Source of the DNA: JBKHBT01 sp046542255
Lineage (GTDB): Bacteria; UBP14; UBA6098; JBKHBT01
Direction: 5' to 3'
DNA length: 30,493 bases
Assembly: GCA_046542255.1 (NCBI GenBank)
Contig: JBKHBT010000037.1
Coordinates: 1 to 30,493 of the forward strand
Part shown: in pieces, positions 16,866 to 25,824 of the stretch
Layout of the letters: every line of letters begins with the position of its first letter
Numbering within the stretch: position 1 is the first letter of the stretch
The notes under the pieces: model-generated
The model's input: only the letters and a program-made list of their open reading frames with translations
Told to the model about the DNA's origin: nothing
Databases searched by the model: none
Translations under genes and position numbers: made by a program

Positions 16866-19049
16866 ATGTTTAGAAAAAAGACAATAATATCGGCTTTCAA
16901 AAAGCCGGTGATTTTGGTATTTTTGCTATTTCTATCGATTAGTATTTTTGCATATACCTGGATACTTCCCGGCAGCGAAAGATTGACTTCATCCTTTGGC
17001 GAATTCCGCACCGGCCATTTCCATGCCGGTATCGACCTATCTACGCCGAAAGGCACAGGAATGCGGATAGTCGCGCCCTATGAAGGCGATGTTGTTCGAG
17101 TTTCTATTCAGCCATGGGGTTATGGATTGGCGCTATATTACAGAAGCGCCGATGATATCGTTACCGTCTATGGCCACCTTTCAAGTTTTAATGATGAGAT
17201 TCAACAGCGAGTTGAAAAAGAGCAGATAAGGACACAATCCTATAGCCATGATATCTGGTTTCAGAAGGGCGAGTATCATTATATGCCCGGACAGGTGTTA
17301 GCCAGGTCCGGTGATACGGGAGCTGGCACTGCACATTTGCATTTCGAAACTAGAAATGGCATGGCAAGGGCGATAAATCCTTTTCATAATGGATTTACGG
17401 TCGATGATAATATGCCACCGAAATTTCAAGGGCTTTTGGTAATTCCACAAGATAGAAGGTCAACAGTCCGGCATAAAAGCTCGATGGGCATTTATGGATA
17501 TTTGAATCTTAATCCCAAAATGATATCGGCCGGAAACTATACTATCGATGATACGATTTATGTGTCTTCATCGATTGGTTTCGCTGTGAGAGCTTTTGAC
17601 TATCAAAGATCATCCAATCTAAATAGGCTCGGTTTCTATAAAATTTCATTATATGAGGATGATGCATTGTATTATTATGCAAAATATGATAGCTTCGAAT
17701 ATTCAGACACGCGGCAGATTGGCCATGTATTCGACCTATTTTCAGAGAATTGGGGCCATTCGCGCTATCATAGGCTATTTCATCGCGAATTCATCGATGC
17801 ACATCCCTTCGAGCTTAATAATCCCGAAGGCGGTATTATGACTCCAAGGACTGATGAGGTTCGCAATTTTAGGATAGTTGCCGAAGATTTTTATGGTAAT
17901 AAGTCCACTCTCCGATTCACGGTTAAAGGAGTCGAATTCAGCTCATCCCAGGATTTCAGCCTGGGGCTTTATGATTGGGGTGGCGCTGTTTTCTATCCTT
18001 CATATATCAAAAGAGAAAATCTGACTTTACTGCTATCGAGGGACAGGGGCAAAAGTTTCGAAGCGATTCCTATCGGTGAAGGCCCCGACTACATGTCTTT
18101 TCGTGCCGGAACTGGCGATATTGCTAAATTAGTACATAGCGAACGAGGGGGAACCAATAGAAGCTATTTTTATCGAATTCCAGAAAAGTCCGAATTTTAC
18201 AAAAAAAAGCCATCGAATTACAATACAAAGTTACATGCTGATGAAAATTTCCTTTTTATCACATTTAAATCTGATGAATTTATCGGCTATCCCAAAGATC
18301 TATTGGTCAATATGGATTTTGAATATGAATTCCATACGCCAAATATGTACACCCTGAACATGCGAATACCATTAAATGACCTTGAAACTGGCGATTATGA
18401 GATTTTCATAACCATGTTTGATGGGCGTGTCGAGAATATCACTTTTACGAGTTTTGATTTGTCTAGAGCCGGTTCTGAATTCTATAATGGAGAATTTGCG
18501 ATAGAGCTCCCGAGAAATGGCCTTTTTGCAAGAAATAGCAGAATGATTCTGGCGAAGGATTCTACCGATTGGATGCTTCATCCGGCAAGTCTCATGTTCC
18601 AGAAAAATGCCAGCCTATGGCAGAAAGTCGAAAATAGCAATCTGCCTGCTGGGAAGTTATGCTTCGTCAGAAAATGGGCAGGAAAGGAATATTTCATGGA
18701 TAATGATATTAAAACTCGCGGAGGATTATCTTTCATTACGGCATCGACATCGACACCTGGCCGGTTTTCTACCGCTGTCGATACATTGCCGCCTGAGATT
18801 TCTAATGTGTATATTGGCAATACTATCGTGCGCTTTGATGTGAAGGATGATCTTTCCGGCTTCGATAAAAAGACTTTGCCAGAAGTCTATATCGATGGAA
18901 TATGGACTATCTGCACCTATGATCCCGAAAAAGACAAATGTATTGCCAGATTACCAGATAATCTGACCCATGCTACACATAAATTGAAAATTATAGCCGA
19001 AGATATCTGCGGGAACAGGCAAGAGGTTGAAAGAAACTTCAATCGTTAA
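16866..19049 (+). CDS. M23 family peptidase with large C-terminal beta region
   Basis: Exported protein of about 727 residues with a hydrophobic signal at 13-29. The LytM/M23 domain (about 33-170) has all metal and catalytic motifs of active peptidoglycan endopeptidases: H53-x3-D57 in HFHAGID, H104 in VYGHLS and H157-L-H159 in TAHLHFE. A 25-residue insertion sits between the last two motifs. The remaining 550 residues are beta-rich with no domain I can name. The frame opens at a TTG (16854) right after the previous stop codon. The ATG at 16866 gives MFRKKTIISAF and is taken here, though neither has a Shine-Dalgarno sequence and translation may be coupled to the preceding gene. Role: periplasmic cleavage of peptidoglycan cross-links in cell-wall turnover. 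Confidence 0.85.
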   Translation: MFRKKTIISAFKKPVILVFLLFLSISIFAYTWILPGSERLTSSFGEFRTGHFHAGIDLSTPKGTGMRIVAPYEGDVVRVSIQPWGYGLALYYRSADDIVTVYGHLSSFNDEIQQRVEKEQIRTQSYSHDIWFQKGEYHYMPGQVLARSGDTGAGTAHLHFETRNGMARAINPFHNGFTVDDNMPPKFQGLLVIPQDRRSTVRHKSSMGIYGYLNLNPKMISAGNYTIDDTIYVSSSIGFAVRAFDYQRSSNLNRLGFYKISLYEDDALYYYAKYDSFEYSDTRQIGHVFDLFSENWGHSRYHRLFHREFIDAHPFELNNPEGGIMTPRTDEVRNFRIVAEDFYGNKSTLRFTVKGVEFSSSQDFSLGLYDWGGAVFYPSYIKRENLTLLLSRDRGKSFEAIPIGEGPDYMSFRAGTGDIAKLVHSERGGTNRSYFYRIPEKSEFYKKKPSNYNTKLHADENFLFITFKSDEFIGYPKDLLVNMDFEYEFHTPNMYTLNMRIPLNDLETGDYEIFITMFDGRVENITFTSFDLSRAGSEFYNGEFAIELPRNGLFARNSRMILAKDSTDWMLHPASLMFQKNASLWQKVENSNLPAGKLCFVRKWAGKEYFMDNDIKTRGGLSFITASTSTPGRFSTAVDTLPPEISNVYIGNTIVRFDVKDDLSGFDKKTLPEVYIDGIWTICTYDPEKDKCIARLPDNLTHATHKLKIIAEDICGNRQEVERNFNR

Positions 19050-19064
19050 GCACTCTGCGAATTT

Positions 19065-19156
19065 ATCATACTTTTCAGGCTAAAACATCAGTAAAGCCTT
19101 TTGCTATATAAATATTATGTATTATATGTGTTATTGATAATATGCCTATAAAAGAG
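19065..19156 (+). repeat. R1 structured repeat, copy 3 (partial)
   Basis: 38 bases (19066-19103) are identical to 10784-10821, including the AGGCT/AGCCT hairpin and the TTTTCAGGCTAAAACATCAG core. The 5' hairpin is absent. The AT-rich 3' part is diverged but ends in the same TAAAAGAG. It lies in the convergent gap between the M23 gene and the TPR gene, after both stop codons. Confidence 0.8.
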
Positions 19157-19168
19157 AAAAACTTATCT

Positions 19169-20071
19169 CTAGTAGCTACGGTTCTTATAGTAAAAGCATT
19201 CCGGCTCTTTCTTTTCGCCGTTTTCGATAAGAGTCCAACACGCACCCTTCTTGTCGATTAGGACATCATAGAATTTATATGTAAATATCTGCTCCAGCTC
19301 GCCGGATATTGGATTTTTGAGACGCTTTTTCTCTTCCAATTGTATTCTCAAGAAGAATTTGTCATCTCGAGTTACATAGTATCCGAGAAGTTTATGGCTT
19401 CTCGAGCCGCGAAGCCAATATTCTACGAGCGCTTTTTTGGGCAATGTTGCGCGAATATAGCGTTTGCCATTATAGACAGCGCCTACTATAAGCATCTTCT
19501 CGATATCATCACCGCGCGAGAAGATAAGCACTGTATCGCTTGAATCGCTATAGAATACACCGCATCGAAAGGCATAGTAGATTACATCGTCTTCATTATG
19601 TTTTACGACATCTTCCTTATCCATAAAAACAATTGCCGATTTCGATGAATCGCGGTATTGTACCGAATCGAGCATAGCCATGGCTTTTTGCTTTTTATTT
19701 TCCAGTGGTTCCATAGAGATATAATACTCGAGATGTTCAGCAGATTTGTCATATAGGCCTAATTCATTATAAATATAAGCTAAATTCCTTCTAAGGTCAG
19801 ATCTATCAGGTTGGTTGCGAAGGTTATAGGCGTAGTACTCTAATGCCTTCTCAAAATTATAGAGCTTCTGATATGCAAGGCCGAGATTATAATATGTCTC
19901 GAGATAATTCTTATCCATTGGATGGGCTTTCTCCAGAGAATCTATCGCCTGAAAGTATTTGCCTTCTTCGATTAGTTTTTTTGCTCTATCATTTAGGTTG
20001 ATAACTTCATTTGCAGATGCTGTAAATAAAGCAGTAGCAAGCAAAATATGTATTATAATTATCTTTTTCAT
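19169..20071 (-). CDS. Exported TPR protein
   Basis: 300-residue protein with an N-terminal signal peptide (residues 1-20, ending TASANE). Residues 25-140 contain three to four tetratricopeptide repeats, seen as AKKLIEEGKYFQAIDSLEKA, YYNLGLAYQKLYNFEKALEY and RNLAYIYNELGLYDKSAEHL. The C-terminal half (150-300) is beta-rich with no recognised family. TPR units hold protein partners, so a scaffold or assembly role in the periplasm is likely. It is the last gene of the sppA-ricT unit, starting 15 bases after the ricT stop, which suggests co-transcription. The specific partner is unknown. Confidence 0.7.
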   Translation of the reverse strand: MKKIIIIHILLATALFTASANEVINLNDRAKKLIEEGKYFQAIDSLEKAHPMDKNYLETYYNLGLAYQKLYNFEKALEYYAYNLRNQPDRSDLRRNLAYIYNELGLYDKSAEHLEYYISMEPLENKKQKAMAMLDSVQYRDSSKSAIVFMDKEDVVKHNEDDVIYYAFRCGVFYSDSSDTVLIFSRGDDIEKMLIVGAVYNGKRYIRATLPKKALVEYWLRGSRSHKLLGYYVTRDDKFFLRIQLEEKKRLKNPISGELEQIFTYKFYDVLIDKKGACWTLIENGEKKEPECFYYKNRSY

Positions 20072-20086
20072 AACCCTCCCAAAATG

Positions 20087-20980
20087 CTATTTATCCGATG
20101 GCAACCATTTTTGAAGAAATTCTTTTCTATTCGAAAGAATTCTGCGTAGCTCTATTAGGCTAAAGATTTCGACATCTCCTTCATTGAATCGCACAAAGAT
20201 TTTGTCTTTTATCATATCTAATTGCTGAACAGTAGCAATCCCTCTATCGGTAGGTATCTTTTGTCCTGGATAGGGGAACTTTCTGTTTAATTGCTGATAG
20301 AAATCTTCTTCATATGTCAAGCAGCACATGAGCCTTCCACATAGCCCGGAAATCTTGGCCGGATTGACTGCAAGTTGCTGGTCTCTTGCCAATTGCGAAG
20401 TAACCGGCTTGAACTCATCCAGCCATGTGCAACAGCATAGTTCTCTGCCACATGGTGCGAGGCCACCAAGTTTTTTTGCTTCATCGCGGACACCTATTTG
20501 CCGTAGCTCAATCCTGGTTCGAAAAGTAGCTGCCAGGTCTTTAACAAGCTCGCGGAAATCTACTCTTTGATCGGCAGTATAGAAAAAAGTCAATTTATTT
20601 CCATCGAACTGATATTCAGAATCGACGAGTTTCATATCCAGGCCGCGGAAATCGATGAATTCTTCGCAGACCTCGAGAGCATTAGCCTCATTGCAGCGAT
20701 GTTCTTCGAATATTTCAATATCGCTTTCATTCGCCCGCCTGAGAATCTCCAGAGGATATCTTCTATCGGAGTTTTCGCTCAGATATTTCTCTGAAATTAC
20801 CTCATCGACTTCGCCCATATCGCGGCCTCGTTCTGCTTGAACAATTACCCATTCACCTGGCTCCAGGCCAAGATGATTGCGTTCTATGAAATAGTCCTTT
20901 CTATCTCTTTTGAAACCAACAATATAGCAATCAGGTTTAAAATCATCATTTTTTTTATTGTTATTTTCATTAATTGCCAT
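20087..20980 (-). CDS. ricT: PSP1-domain protein RicT (YaaT)
   Basis: 297-residue cytoplasmic protein of the PSP1/RicT family. In Bacillus, RicT acts with RicA and RicF as an Fe-S-containing complex that promotes RNase Y processing and the phosphorelay. The core (about 30-230) has the family's cysteine motifs: APCGRELCCCTWL (C177, C182, C183, C184) and SGLCGRLMCCLTYE (C214, C219, C220), which bind the clusters. EWVIVQAERGRDMGEV near 43 is the other hallmark. RicA and RicF are not in the window, as in many diderms that carry RicT alone. The complement of CACCTT at 20985-20990 gives an AAGGTG ribosome binding site before ATG. It lies between sppA and the TPR gene. Confidence 0.9.
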   Translation of the reverse strand: MAINENNNKKNDDFKPDCYIVGFKRDRKDYFIERNHLGLEPGEWVIVQAERGRDMGEVDEVISEKYLSENSDRRYPLEILRRANESDIEIFEEHRCNEANALEVCEEFIDFRGLDMKLVDSEYQFDGNKLTFFYTADQRVDFRELVKDLAATFRTRIELRQIGVRDEAKKLGGLAPCGRELCCCTWLDEFKPVTSQLARDQQLAVNPAKISGLCGRLMCCLTYEEDFYQQLNRKFPYPGQKIPTDRGIATVQQLDMIKDKIFVRFNEGDVEIFSLIELRRILSNRKEFLQKWLPSDK

Positions 20981-21014
20981 TTTTCACCTTATATATATTA
21001 TTATTTTTAACTAA

Positions 21015-22793
21015 TCAATGAATTGGATTATCGCCTACGACTTCGATAGGGCAAATCATGAGTGCTTCACCGGGTTTGTATTGCAATAAGTCAAAATTTT
21101 GGTTCTCGAATTCTTTTAGCCTTGTATAGAATTCAGGCAATATTGCTTTTGCGGCCTGTTCTTCTATACCATAAAGCATTTCGAATAATGTCTTCTGTTT
21201 CGGCAATACTTTGATTTTCGGATGCTCATTAAGCGGTATCTTCAGGCTTTTTTGCGCATATTTAATAGCATCCCAGAGTCCGCCATTAGCATCTACGATT
21301 CCCTGTTGGACAGCATCTTCGCCGGACCAGACTCTTCCTTGTGCTACAGAATCCATATCTGAAACAGCCATATTCCTGCCATCGGCAGCCTTTGTGATGA
21401 AGTCTTCGTACATATTATCGATACTGCCTTCGAGAATTTTTCTTTCCTCATCGTTCCATGGACGGTCTATGCTATTGTAGATTCTGGCATGTTCGCCTCT
21501 TTTGAATACCTGCTTTGTAATATCGGCTTTTTCCAAAAGGCCTTTGATATAGGGTTTTGCACCGTAAACACCTATCGAACCGGTGATTGTTGTATTGCCG
21601 GCAAAGATAGTATCTGCTGCCATGGCAATATAGTAGCCACCAGATGCCGCTGCGCCGGACATCGAGACGATAAATGGCTTTTTCTCTTTGGCACGCACGA
21701 TCGAATTCCAGATAATATCGGATGCCAGAGCGCTTCCGCCGCCGGAGTTTATGCGAAGTACAACCGCTTTGATATCGTCATCATCGGCTGCATCATCTAT
21801 TACATTGGACAATGTTGTCGAGAATATACCATCTTCCCGGCCGAAAGGATTTTCTTTGGCAGAACCCGGCATGATATTGCCTTCTGCAATTATTAAGGCG
21901 ATTTCTTTCTTGGTATAGCTCATCTTATTTTTGATGCCATTAGCATATTTTTTGATACTAATTTTATAGTCATCAAATTCTTCATCCTCGGTTAAGCCTT
22001 CGATTCTGTCCTCTAACATCCTTTCGATGTCATTACGATACATAAATGCATCGACAAGGCCGCTTTTTAGGACATCGTCTCCATAGATAATTGCTTTTGA
22101 AACCAGTGAATCAAATTGGTATTCTGGAAGGCCTCTTGCTTCGGTTATCCTGACTTTGTAGAAATCGTATATGTCATCGAGAAGCACTTCTATCGATTTT
22201 TCGAAAGGCTCGGAGAACTCTTTTCTGACAAATGTCTCCATACCGCCTTTGTATTTCCCTGCCTGAATTACATCGAAGCCGACACCGATTTTATCGAAAA
22301 GGCCTTTGTAGAAAAATGGCTGAATGGAAATACCCGGCATAATTATATCGCCGACTTCGGGCATGAAAATGCTATCGCAATTGCTGAGAAGAACCGCATT
22401 GCCCATCGTCAGGTATTCTGTATAGCCATAGATTTTTTTGTTTTCGCCAAAGCGCTTTATAGCTTCGTAAAGCTCCTCGGTCTGTGCTCGGTTTAATCGA
22501 TTGACAGAACCTATAATGACCATGGCCTTGATTTTGTCATCGCTTGCAGCATAGTCAACTGCTTCGATAAGGCGATAAAATGCCAGAGGTGCTTTATTTA
22601 TATTCATAAAGAATGAGAAATTAAAATCATTCCTTTCAGGATACTCTCTCGATAGATCGACATATAAATAACTTCCATCTTTGAGCTTATCCGTATCGAC
22701 TTTTACTTCCTGGGCCAACATCTTATAGAGAACTAATACTCCTATTGAAACTAAGATCAGAAATATCACGATTATTGTTATTGCTTTTTTCAT
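21015..22793 (-). CDS. sppA: Signal peptide peptidase SppA (long, two-domain type)
   Basis: 592-residue inner-membrane serine peptidase that degrades released signal peptides. One transmembrane helix (about 5-24) anchors it with the body in the periplasm. Long SppA proteins have two ClpP-like halves. The general-base lysine is in the first (K182 of GKYKGGMETF, matching E. coli YKSAVEP) and the nucleophile in the second (S384 of AAASGGYYIA). Both are present, so it should be active as a tetramer. Other conserved parts are INSGGGSALASD near 348 and TGSIGVYG near 404. An AAGGAGG site precedes ATG closely. It is the first gene of the minus-strand unit sppA-ricT-TPR. Confidence 0.93.
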   Translation of the reverse strand: MKKAITIIVIFLILVSIGVLVLYKMLAQEVKVDTDKLKDGSYLYVDLSREYPERNDFNFSFFMNINKAPLAFYRLIEAVDYAASDDKIKAMVIIGSVNRLNRAQTEELYEAIKRFGENKKIYGYTEYLTMGNAVLLSNCDSIFMPEVGDIIMPGISIQPFFYKGLFDKIGVGFDVIQAGKYKGGMETFVRKEFSEPFEKSIEVLLDDIYDFYKVRITEARGLPEYQFDSLVSKAIIYGDDVLKSGLVDAFMYRNDIERMLEDRIEGLTEDEEFDDYKISIKKYANGIKNKMSYTKKEIALIIAEGNIMPGSAKENPFGREDGIFSTTLSNVIDDAADDDDIKAVVLRINSGGGSALASDIIWNSIVRAKEKKPFIVSMSGAAASGGYYIAMAADTIFAGNTTITGSIGVYGAKPYIKGLLEKADITKQVFKRGEHARIYNSIDRPWNDEERKILEGSIDNMYEDFITKAADGRNMAVSDMDSVAQGRVWSGEDAVQQGIVDANGGLWDAIKYAQKSLKIPLNEHPKIKVLPKQKTLFEMLYGIEEQAAKAILPEFYTRLKEFENQNFDLLQYKPGEALMICPIEVVGDNPIH

Positions 22794-22897
22794 TTTCCTC
22801 CTTCAATATTTTCTAATTAGATAATATACCTTAATATGGCAGGCAATCAAGTGATTTATATCAGCTAAACAAAAAAGCTAAAATTCTTATAAAATTT

Positions 22898-22926
22898 TTG
22901 ACAATAATGAAATTAAACATTAAAAA
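22898..22926 (+). promoter_or_regulatory. Possible promoter of the riboflavin cluster
   Basis: TTGACA at 22898-22903 is a perfect -35 box, with TAAAAA 17 bases downstream as a poor -10. A second pair, TTGACT at 22929 and TAAATT at 22952, would start transcription just before ribE. The 175-base divergent gap shows no FMN riboswitch. Confidence 0.35.
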
Positions 22927-22968
22927 GATTGACTTTCAAATGGCTTTAACATAAATTGACTTTTTAAA

Positions 22969-23610
22969 GTGTTTACTGGACTTATACAGGATATTGGCAT
23001 TTTACGAAGTTTGAAAAGGCAAGGCAATGGTTTGTCTCTTGTAATAGAGCACAGTTTGAATATTGACATTAACCTCGGTGATTCAATAGCGGTAGACGGT
23101 TGCTGCCTTACTGTCGATGAGATTCAGAAAGAACACCAGCCTTCCAATGAAAATAGTTCATCAAAATCAAAACCCGGAATTTTCAGCGCCTTTGCTGTTT
23201 ACGATACACTCAAAAGGACTAGTTTATCGAAACTTAAAATCGGCGATAAAGTCAATCTGGAGCCGGCGCTTCGAATGGGCGACAGAATTGGCGGCCACCA
23301 TGTTCAGGGCCATGTTGATACTGTCGGCAGAATCGATAAGAAATTCAGGCGCGGCGATAGTATGGTTTTTCATTTTAGCTATCCTGCCGGTTTCGATGGA
23401 CTGGTCGTAGATGAAGGCTCCATAGCGATAGACGGTATTAGCCTTACTGTTAAAAATGCAAGAAAAAGAAAATTTGAAGTAGCTATTATACCCGAGACAC
23501 TAAAAAGAACAAAGTTATTGAATAAAAATCCCGGCGATATTATTAATTTGGAATTTGATATTCTGGGCAAATATGTCCTAAATCAAAGAGGGAAAATAAG
23601 GGAGTGGTAA
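22969..23610 (+). CDS. ribE: Riboflavin synthase (alpha subunit)
   Basis: Catalyses dismutation of two 6,7-dimethyl-8-ribityllumazine molecules into riboflavin. 213 residues with the two lumazine-binding beta-barrels of the family. The first opens MFTGLIQDIG, and the conserved DSIAVDGCCLTV is near 37. The second has GHHVQGHVDTVG near 103 and the matching GSIAIDGISLTV. Between GCCLTV and the strand containing AVYDTLKRT there is an extra hydrophilic loop (KEHQPSNENSSSKSKPG), longer than in E. coli or Bacillus. The start codon is GTG with only a weak purine stretch before it, fixed by the universal N-terminal M-F-T-G. It is the first of three riboflavin genes. Confidence 0.94.
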   Translation: MFTGLIQDIGILRSLKRQGNGLSLVIEHSLNIDINLGDSIAVDGCCLTVDEIQKEHQPSNENSSSKSKPGIFSAFAVYDTLKRTSLSKLKIGDKVNLEPALRMGDRIGGHHVQGHVDTVGRIDKKFRRGDSMVFHFSYPAGFDGLVVDEGSIAIDGISLTVKNARKRKFEVAIIPETLKRTKLLNKNPGDIINLEFDILGKYVLNQRGKIREW

Positions 23611-23611
23611 T

Positions 23612-24871
23612 TTGAAGAAATTCGATACGATAGATGATGCCTTAAAAGATGTCAAAAAAGGCAAGCCGATAATTGTCGTGGATGACGAGGATCGCGAAAA
23701 TGAAGGCGATTTTATAATCGCTTCGGATATGATCGATGATGATAAAGTTAATTTTTTGGCCAAATATGGGCGCGGCCTTATATGTGTTGCGATGACTGGC
23801 GAAAGATTGGACGAGCTTAATATTCAGGCCATGGTACAGGATAATACATCGCATCTTGGAACTGCTTTTACAGTAAGTGTGGATGCTCGAGAAGGCATAA
23901 CCACAGGAATCTCTGCCGCCGACCGCGCAAGGACGATAAAGCTCCTCACCGATGAAAATACCAGGCCGGTTGAACTTGTAAAACCCGGGCATATTTTCCC
24001 TCTTCGTGCCGAAGAGGGTGGAGTTTTGAGGCGAGCCGGCCATACCGAAGCATCGGTCGATCTGGCTCGAATGGCTGGGTTTCATCCATCAGGCGTGCTT
24101 TGCGAGATCATGGATGACGATGGAACGATGGCAAGGGTGCCAAAATTGGCAGAAATCGCAGAAGAATTCGACTTGAAAATGATAACTATCGAGGATTTAA
24201 TCGAATACAGAATAACACGCGAAACACATGTGACAGAGATTGCAAGCGCAAATTTTCCATCGAAATTCGGTAATTTCAAAATTCATATCTACAAATCAGA
24301 TATCGATCATCATGAACATCTGGCAATTGTCAAAGGCGATGTCGCTGGCAAGGATGATGTCCTTGTAAGGGTTCATTCCGAATGCCTTACTGGCGATATT
24401 CTTGGTTCACTTCGATGCGATTGTGGAGTTCAACTTCATAAAGCACTCGAACTAATCGAAAAAGAAGGCGAAGGGGTAGTGCTCTATATGCGCCAGGAAG
24501 GCCGCGGAATCGGGCTTTCTAATAAATTGAAGGCATATCATCTTCAGGACATGGGCCTGGATACTGTCGAAGCCAATACAAGACTGGGCTTTGCAGAAGA
24601 CCTTCGCGATTATGGAGTCGGTGCACAGATTCTTATGGATCTCGGCCTTTCGACAATAAGGATACTTACGAATAATCCAAAGAAAATTATCGGTCTCGAA
24701 GGCTATAACCTCCAGATAAAAGAAAGGATTCCTATACAGGCAAAGCCAAATAGCTGCAATTATAATTATTTATTAACCAAAAAAGAAAAAATGGGCCATA
24801 AATTAGATATCGAAAAGAACTCCGATTGTGGAGAAGAGCCCCAGGCCGAAAAAAAAGAGGATGAAAGATGA
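23612..24871 (+). CDS. ribBA: Bifunctional DHBP synthase / GTP cyclohydrolase II
   Basis: 419-residue fusion supplying both riboflavin precursors. The RibB half (1-205) makes 3,4-dihydroxy-2-butanone 4-phosphate from ribulose 5-phosphate; its metal/substrate motifs DDEDRENEGDF (24-33) and H144-T-E are intact. The RibA half (206-400) opens GTP. Zinc ligands C258, C269 and C271 lie in HSECLTGDILGSLRCDCG, followed by YMRQEGRGIGL near 292 and ILTNNPKK near 351. So both activities should be functional. The start is TTG with GGAG eight bases upstream, one base after the ribE stop. The stop overlaps the ribH start by four bases (ATGA), showing tight coupling. The last 25 residues are a charged tail outside the fold. 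Confidence 0.96.
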   Translation: MKKFDTIDDALKDVKKGKPIIVVDDEDRENEGDFIIASDMIDDDKVNFLAKYGRGLICVAMTGERLDELNIQAMVQDNTSHLGTAFTVSVDAREGITTGISAADRARTIKLLTDENTRPVELVKPGHIFPLRAEEGGVLRRAGHTEASVDLARMAGFHPSGVLCEIMDDDGTMARVPKLAEIAEEFDLKMITIEDLIEYRITRETHVTEIASANFPSKFGNFKIHIYKSDIDHHEHLAIVKGDVAGKDDVLVRVHSECLTGDILGSLRCDCGVQLHKALELIEKEGEGVVLYMRQEGRGIGLSNKLKAYHLQDMGLDTVEANTRLGFAEDLRDYGVGAQILMDLGLSTIRILTNNPKKIIGLEGYNLQIKERIPIQAKPNSCNYNYLLTKKEKMGHKLDIEKNSDCGEEPQAEKKEDER

Positions 24872-25335
24872 ATATTTATGAAGGCAAATTATCAGGCAAT
24901 GGCCTGAAGGTTGGTATCATAATCAGCCGTTTCAATGATTTTATTACCAGCCGTCTTCAAGGCGGCGCAATAGATGGCCTCAGCCGCCATGGAGTGAATG
25001 ATGACAATATTGATATTGTCCGCGTTCCAGGCGCATTCGAGATTCCGATGATGGCAAAGAGATTAGTCGAAACAGGAAAATACGATGGAATAATCTGCCT
25101 CGGCGCCATAATAAGAGGAGAGACACCACATTTTGACTATGTTGCTGCCGAATGCTCAAAAGGAATTGCAAATATTGCGCTTTCTGCCGATATACCAGTA
25201 ATATATGGTGTCCTGACTACCGATACAGTAGAACAGGCGACCGACCGAGCCGGTGCTAAATCCGGGAATAGAGGTTTCGATGCTGCTATGTCGCTTATCG
25301 AGATGGCAGATTTGCGAAAGAGATTAAATAAATAA
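24868..25335 (+). CDS. ribH: 6,7-dimethyl-8-ribityllumazine synthase
   Basis: Condenses the RibA/RibD product with the RibB product to give lumazine, the RibE substrate. At 155 residues it has the usual length. Conserved parts include SRFNDFITSRL near 20, VPGAFEIP at 53-60, GAIIRGETPHFDYV near 79 with catalytic H88, and GVLTTDTVEQATDRAG near 114. It overlaps ribBA by four bases and precedes nusB by 15 bases, the common order rib-nusB. Subunits of this family assemble into pentamers or 60-mer capsids. Confidence 0.96.
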   Translation: MNIYEGKLSGNGLKVGIIISRFNDFITSRLQGGAIDGLSRHGVNDDNIDIVRVPGAFEIPMMAKRLVETGKYDGIICLGAIIRGETPHFDYVAAECSKGIANIALSADIPVIYGVLTTDTVEQATDRAGAKSGNRGFDAAMSLIEMADLRKRLNK

Positions 25336-25350
25336 GGAGTTGTTTGTATA

Positions 25351-25791
25351 ATGTCAAGAAGAGTTGCTAGAGAAAATGTGCTGCTTTCCTTATACAGCCT
25401 GACTATTCGCGGAGATAACGAGATGAGTTCATGCAAACCTAAAAGAGATAATACCTGGCATGAAAGGCCACAGCATATACCAGTCGATGATTATCAATTC
25501 GCTTTGCAATTGTACAGCAAGACAGCAGAGAATATCGAAAAGCTGGATGATATCATTAAGGAATATTCGACCAATTGGGATATCGAACGTATTAGCATAA
25601 TTGACAGAAATATTCTGCGGATGTCTCTTGCCGAACTTTTATTTTTCGAAGATATTTCAGGAAAGATAACTATTAATGAAGCTGTCGAGCTGGCCAAAAA
25701 ATATGGCGGTGAAGATTCACCAAGATTTATAAATGGAATTTTGGACGCTGTTATGAAAAATGTATTTGGAGATAAAGCCCAAAAGGAATAG
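25351..25791 (+). CDS. nusB: Transcription antitermination factor NusB
   Basis: 146-residue all-helical RNA-binding protein that, with NusE (S10), binds boxA in rRNA leaders to prevent termination. The family signature is visible at the start (SRRVARENVLLSLYS) and in the C-terminal half (IDRNILRMSLAELLF near 86, ITINEAVELAKKYG near 106, FINGILDAV near 124). An AAGGAG site precedes ATG. Residues 22-45 (a hydrophilic stretch with KPKRDNTWHERPQH) replace the usual short loop between the first helices. It ends the riboflavin unit. Confidence 0.92.
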   Translation: MSRRVARENVLLSLYSLTIRGDNEMSSCKPKRDNTWHERPQHIPVDDYQFALQLYSKTAENIEKLDDIIKEYSTNWDIERISIIDRNILRMSLAELLFFEDISGKITINEAVELAKKYGGEDSPRFINGILDAVMKNVFGDKAQKE

Positions 25792-25824
25792 TTTAATATT
25801 GATTGATGTTGTATAAATAGAAGT

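Noticed and set aside
22794..22968. FMN riboswitch before ribE
   Set aside because: None of the conserved RFN blocks (such as AGGGGCAGGGTG) is present and the leader is AT-rich.
23642..24085. 147-residue minus-strand open frame within ribBA
   Set aside because: Complement of conserved RibB codons; no independent evidence of coding.
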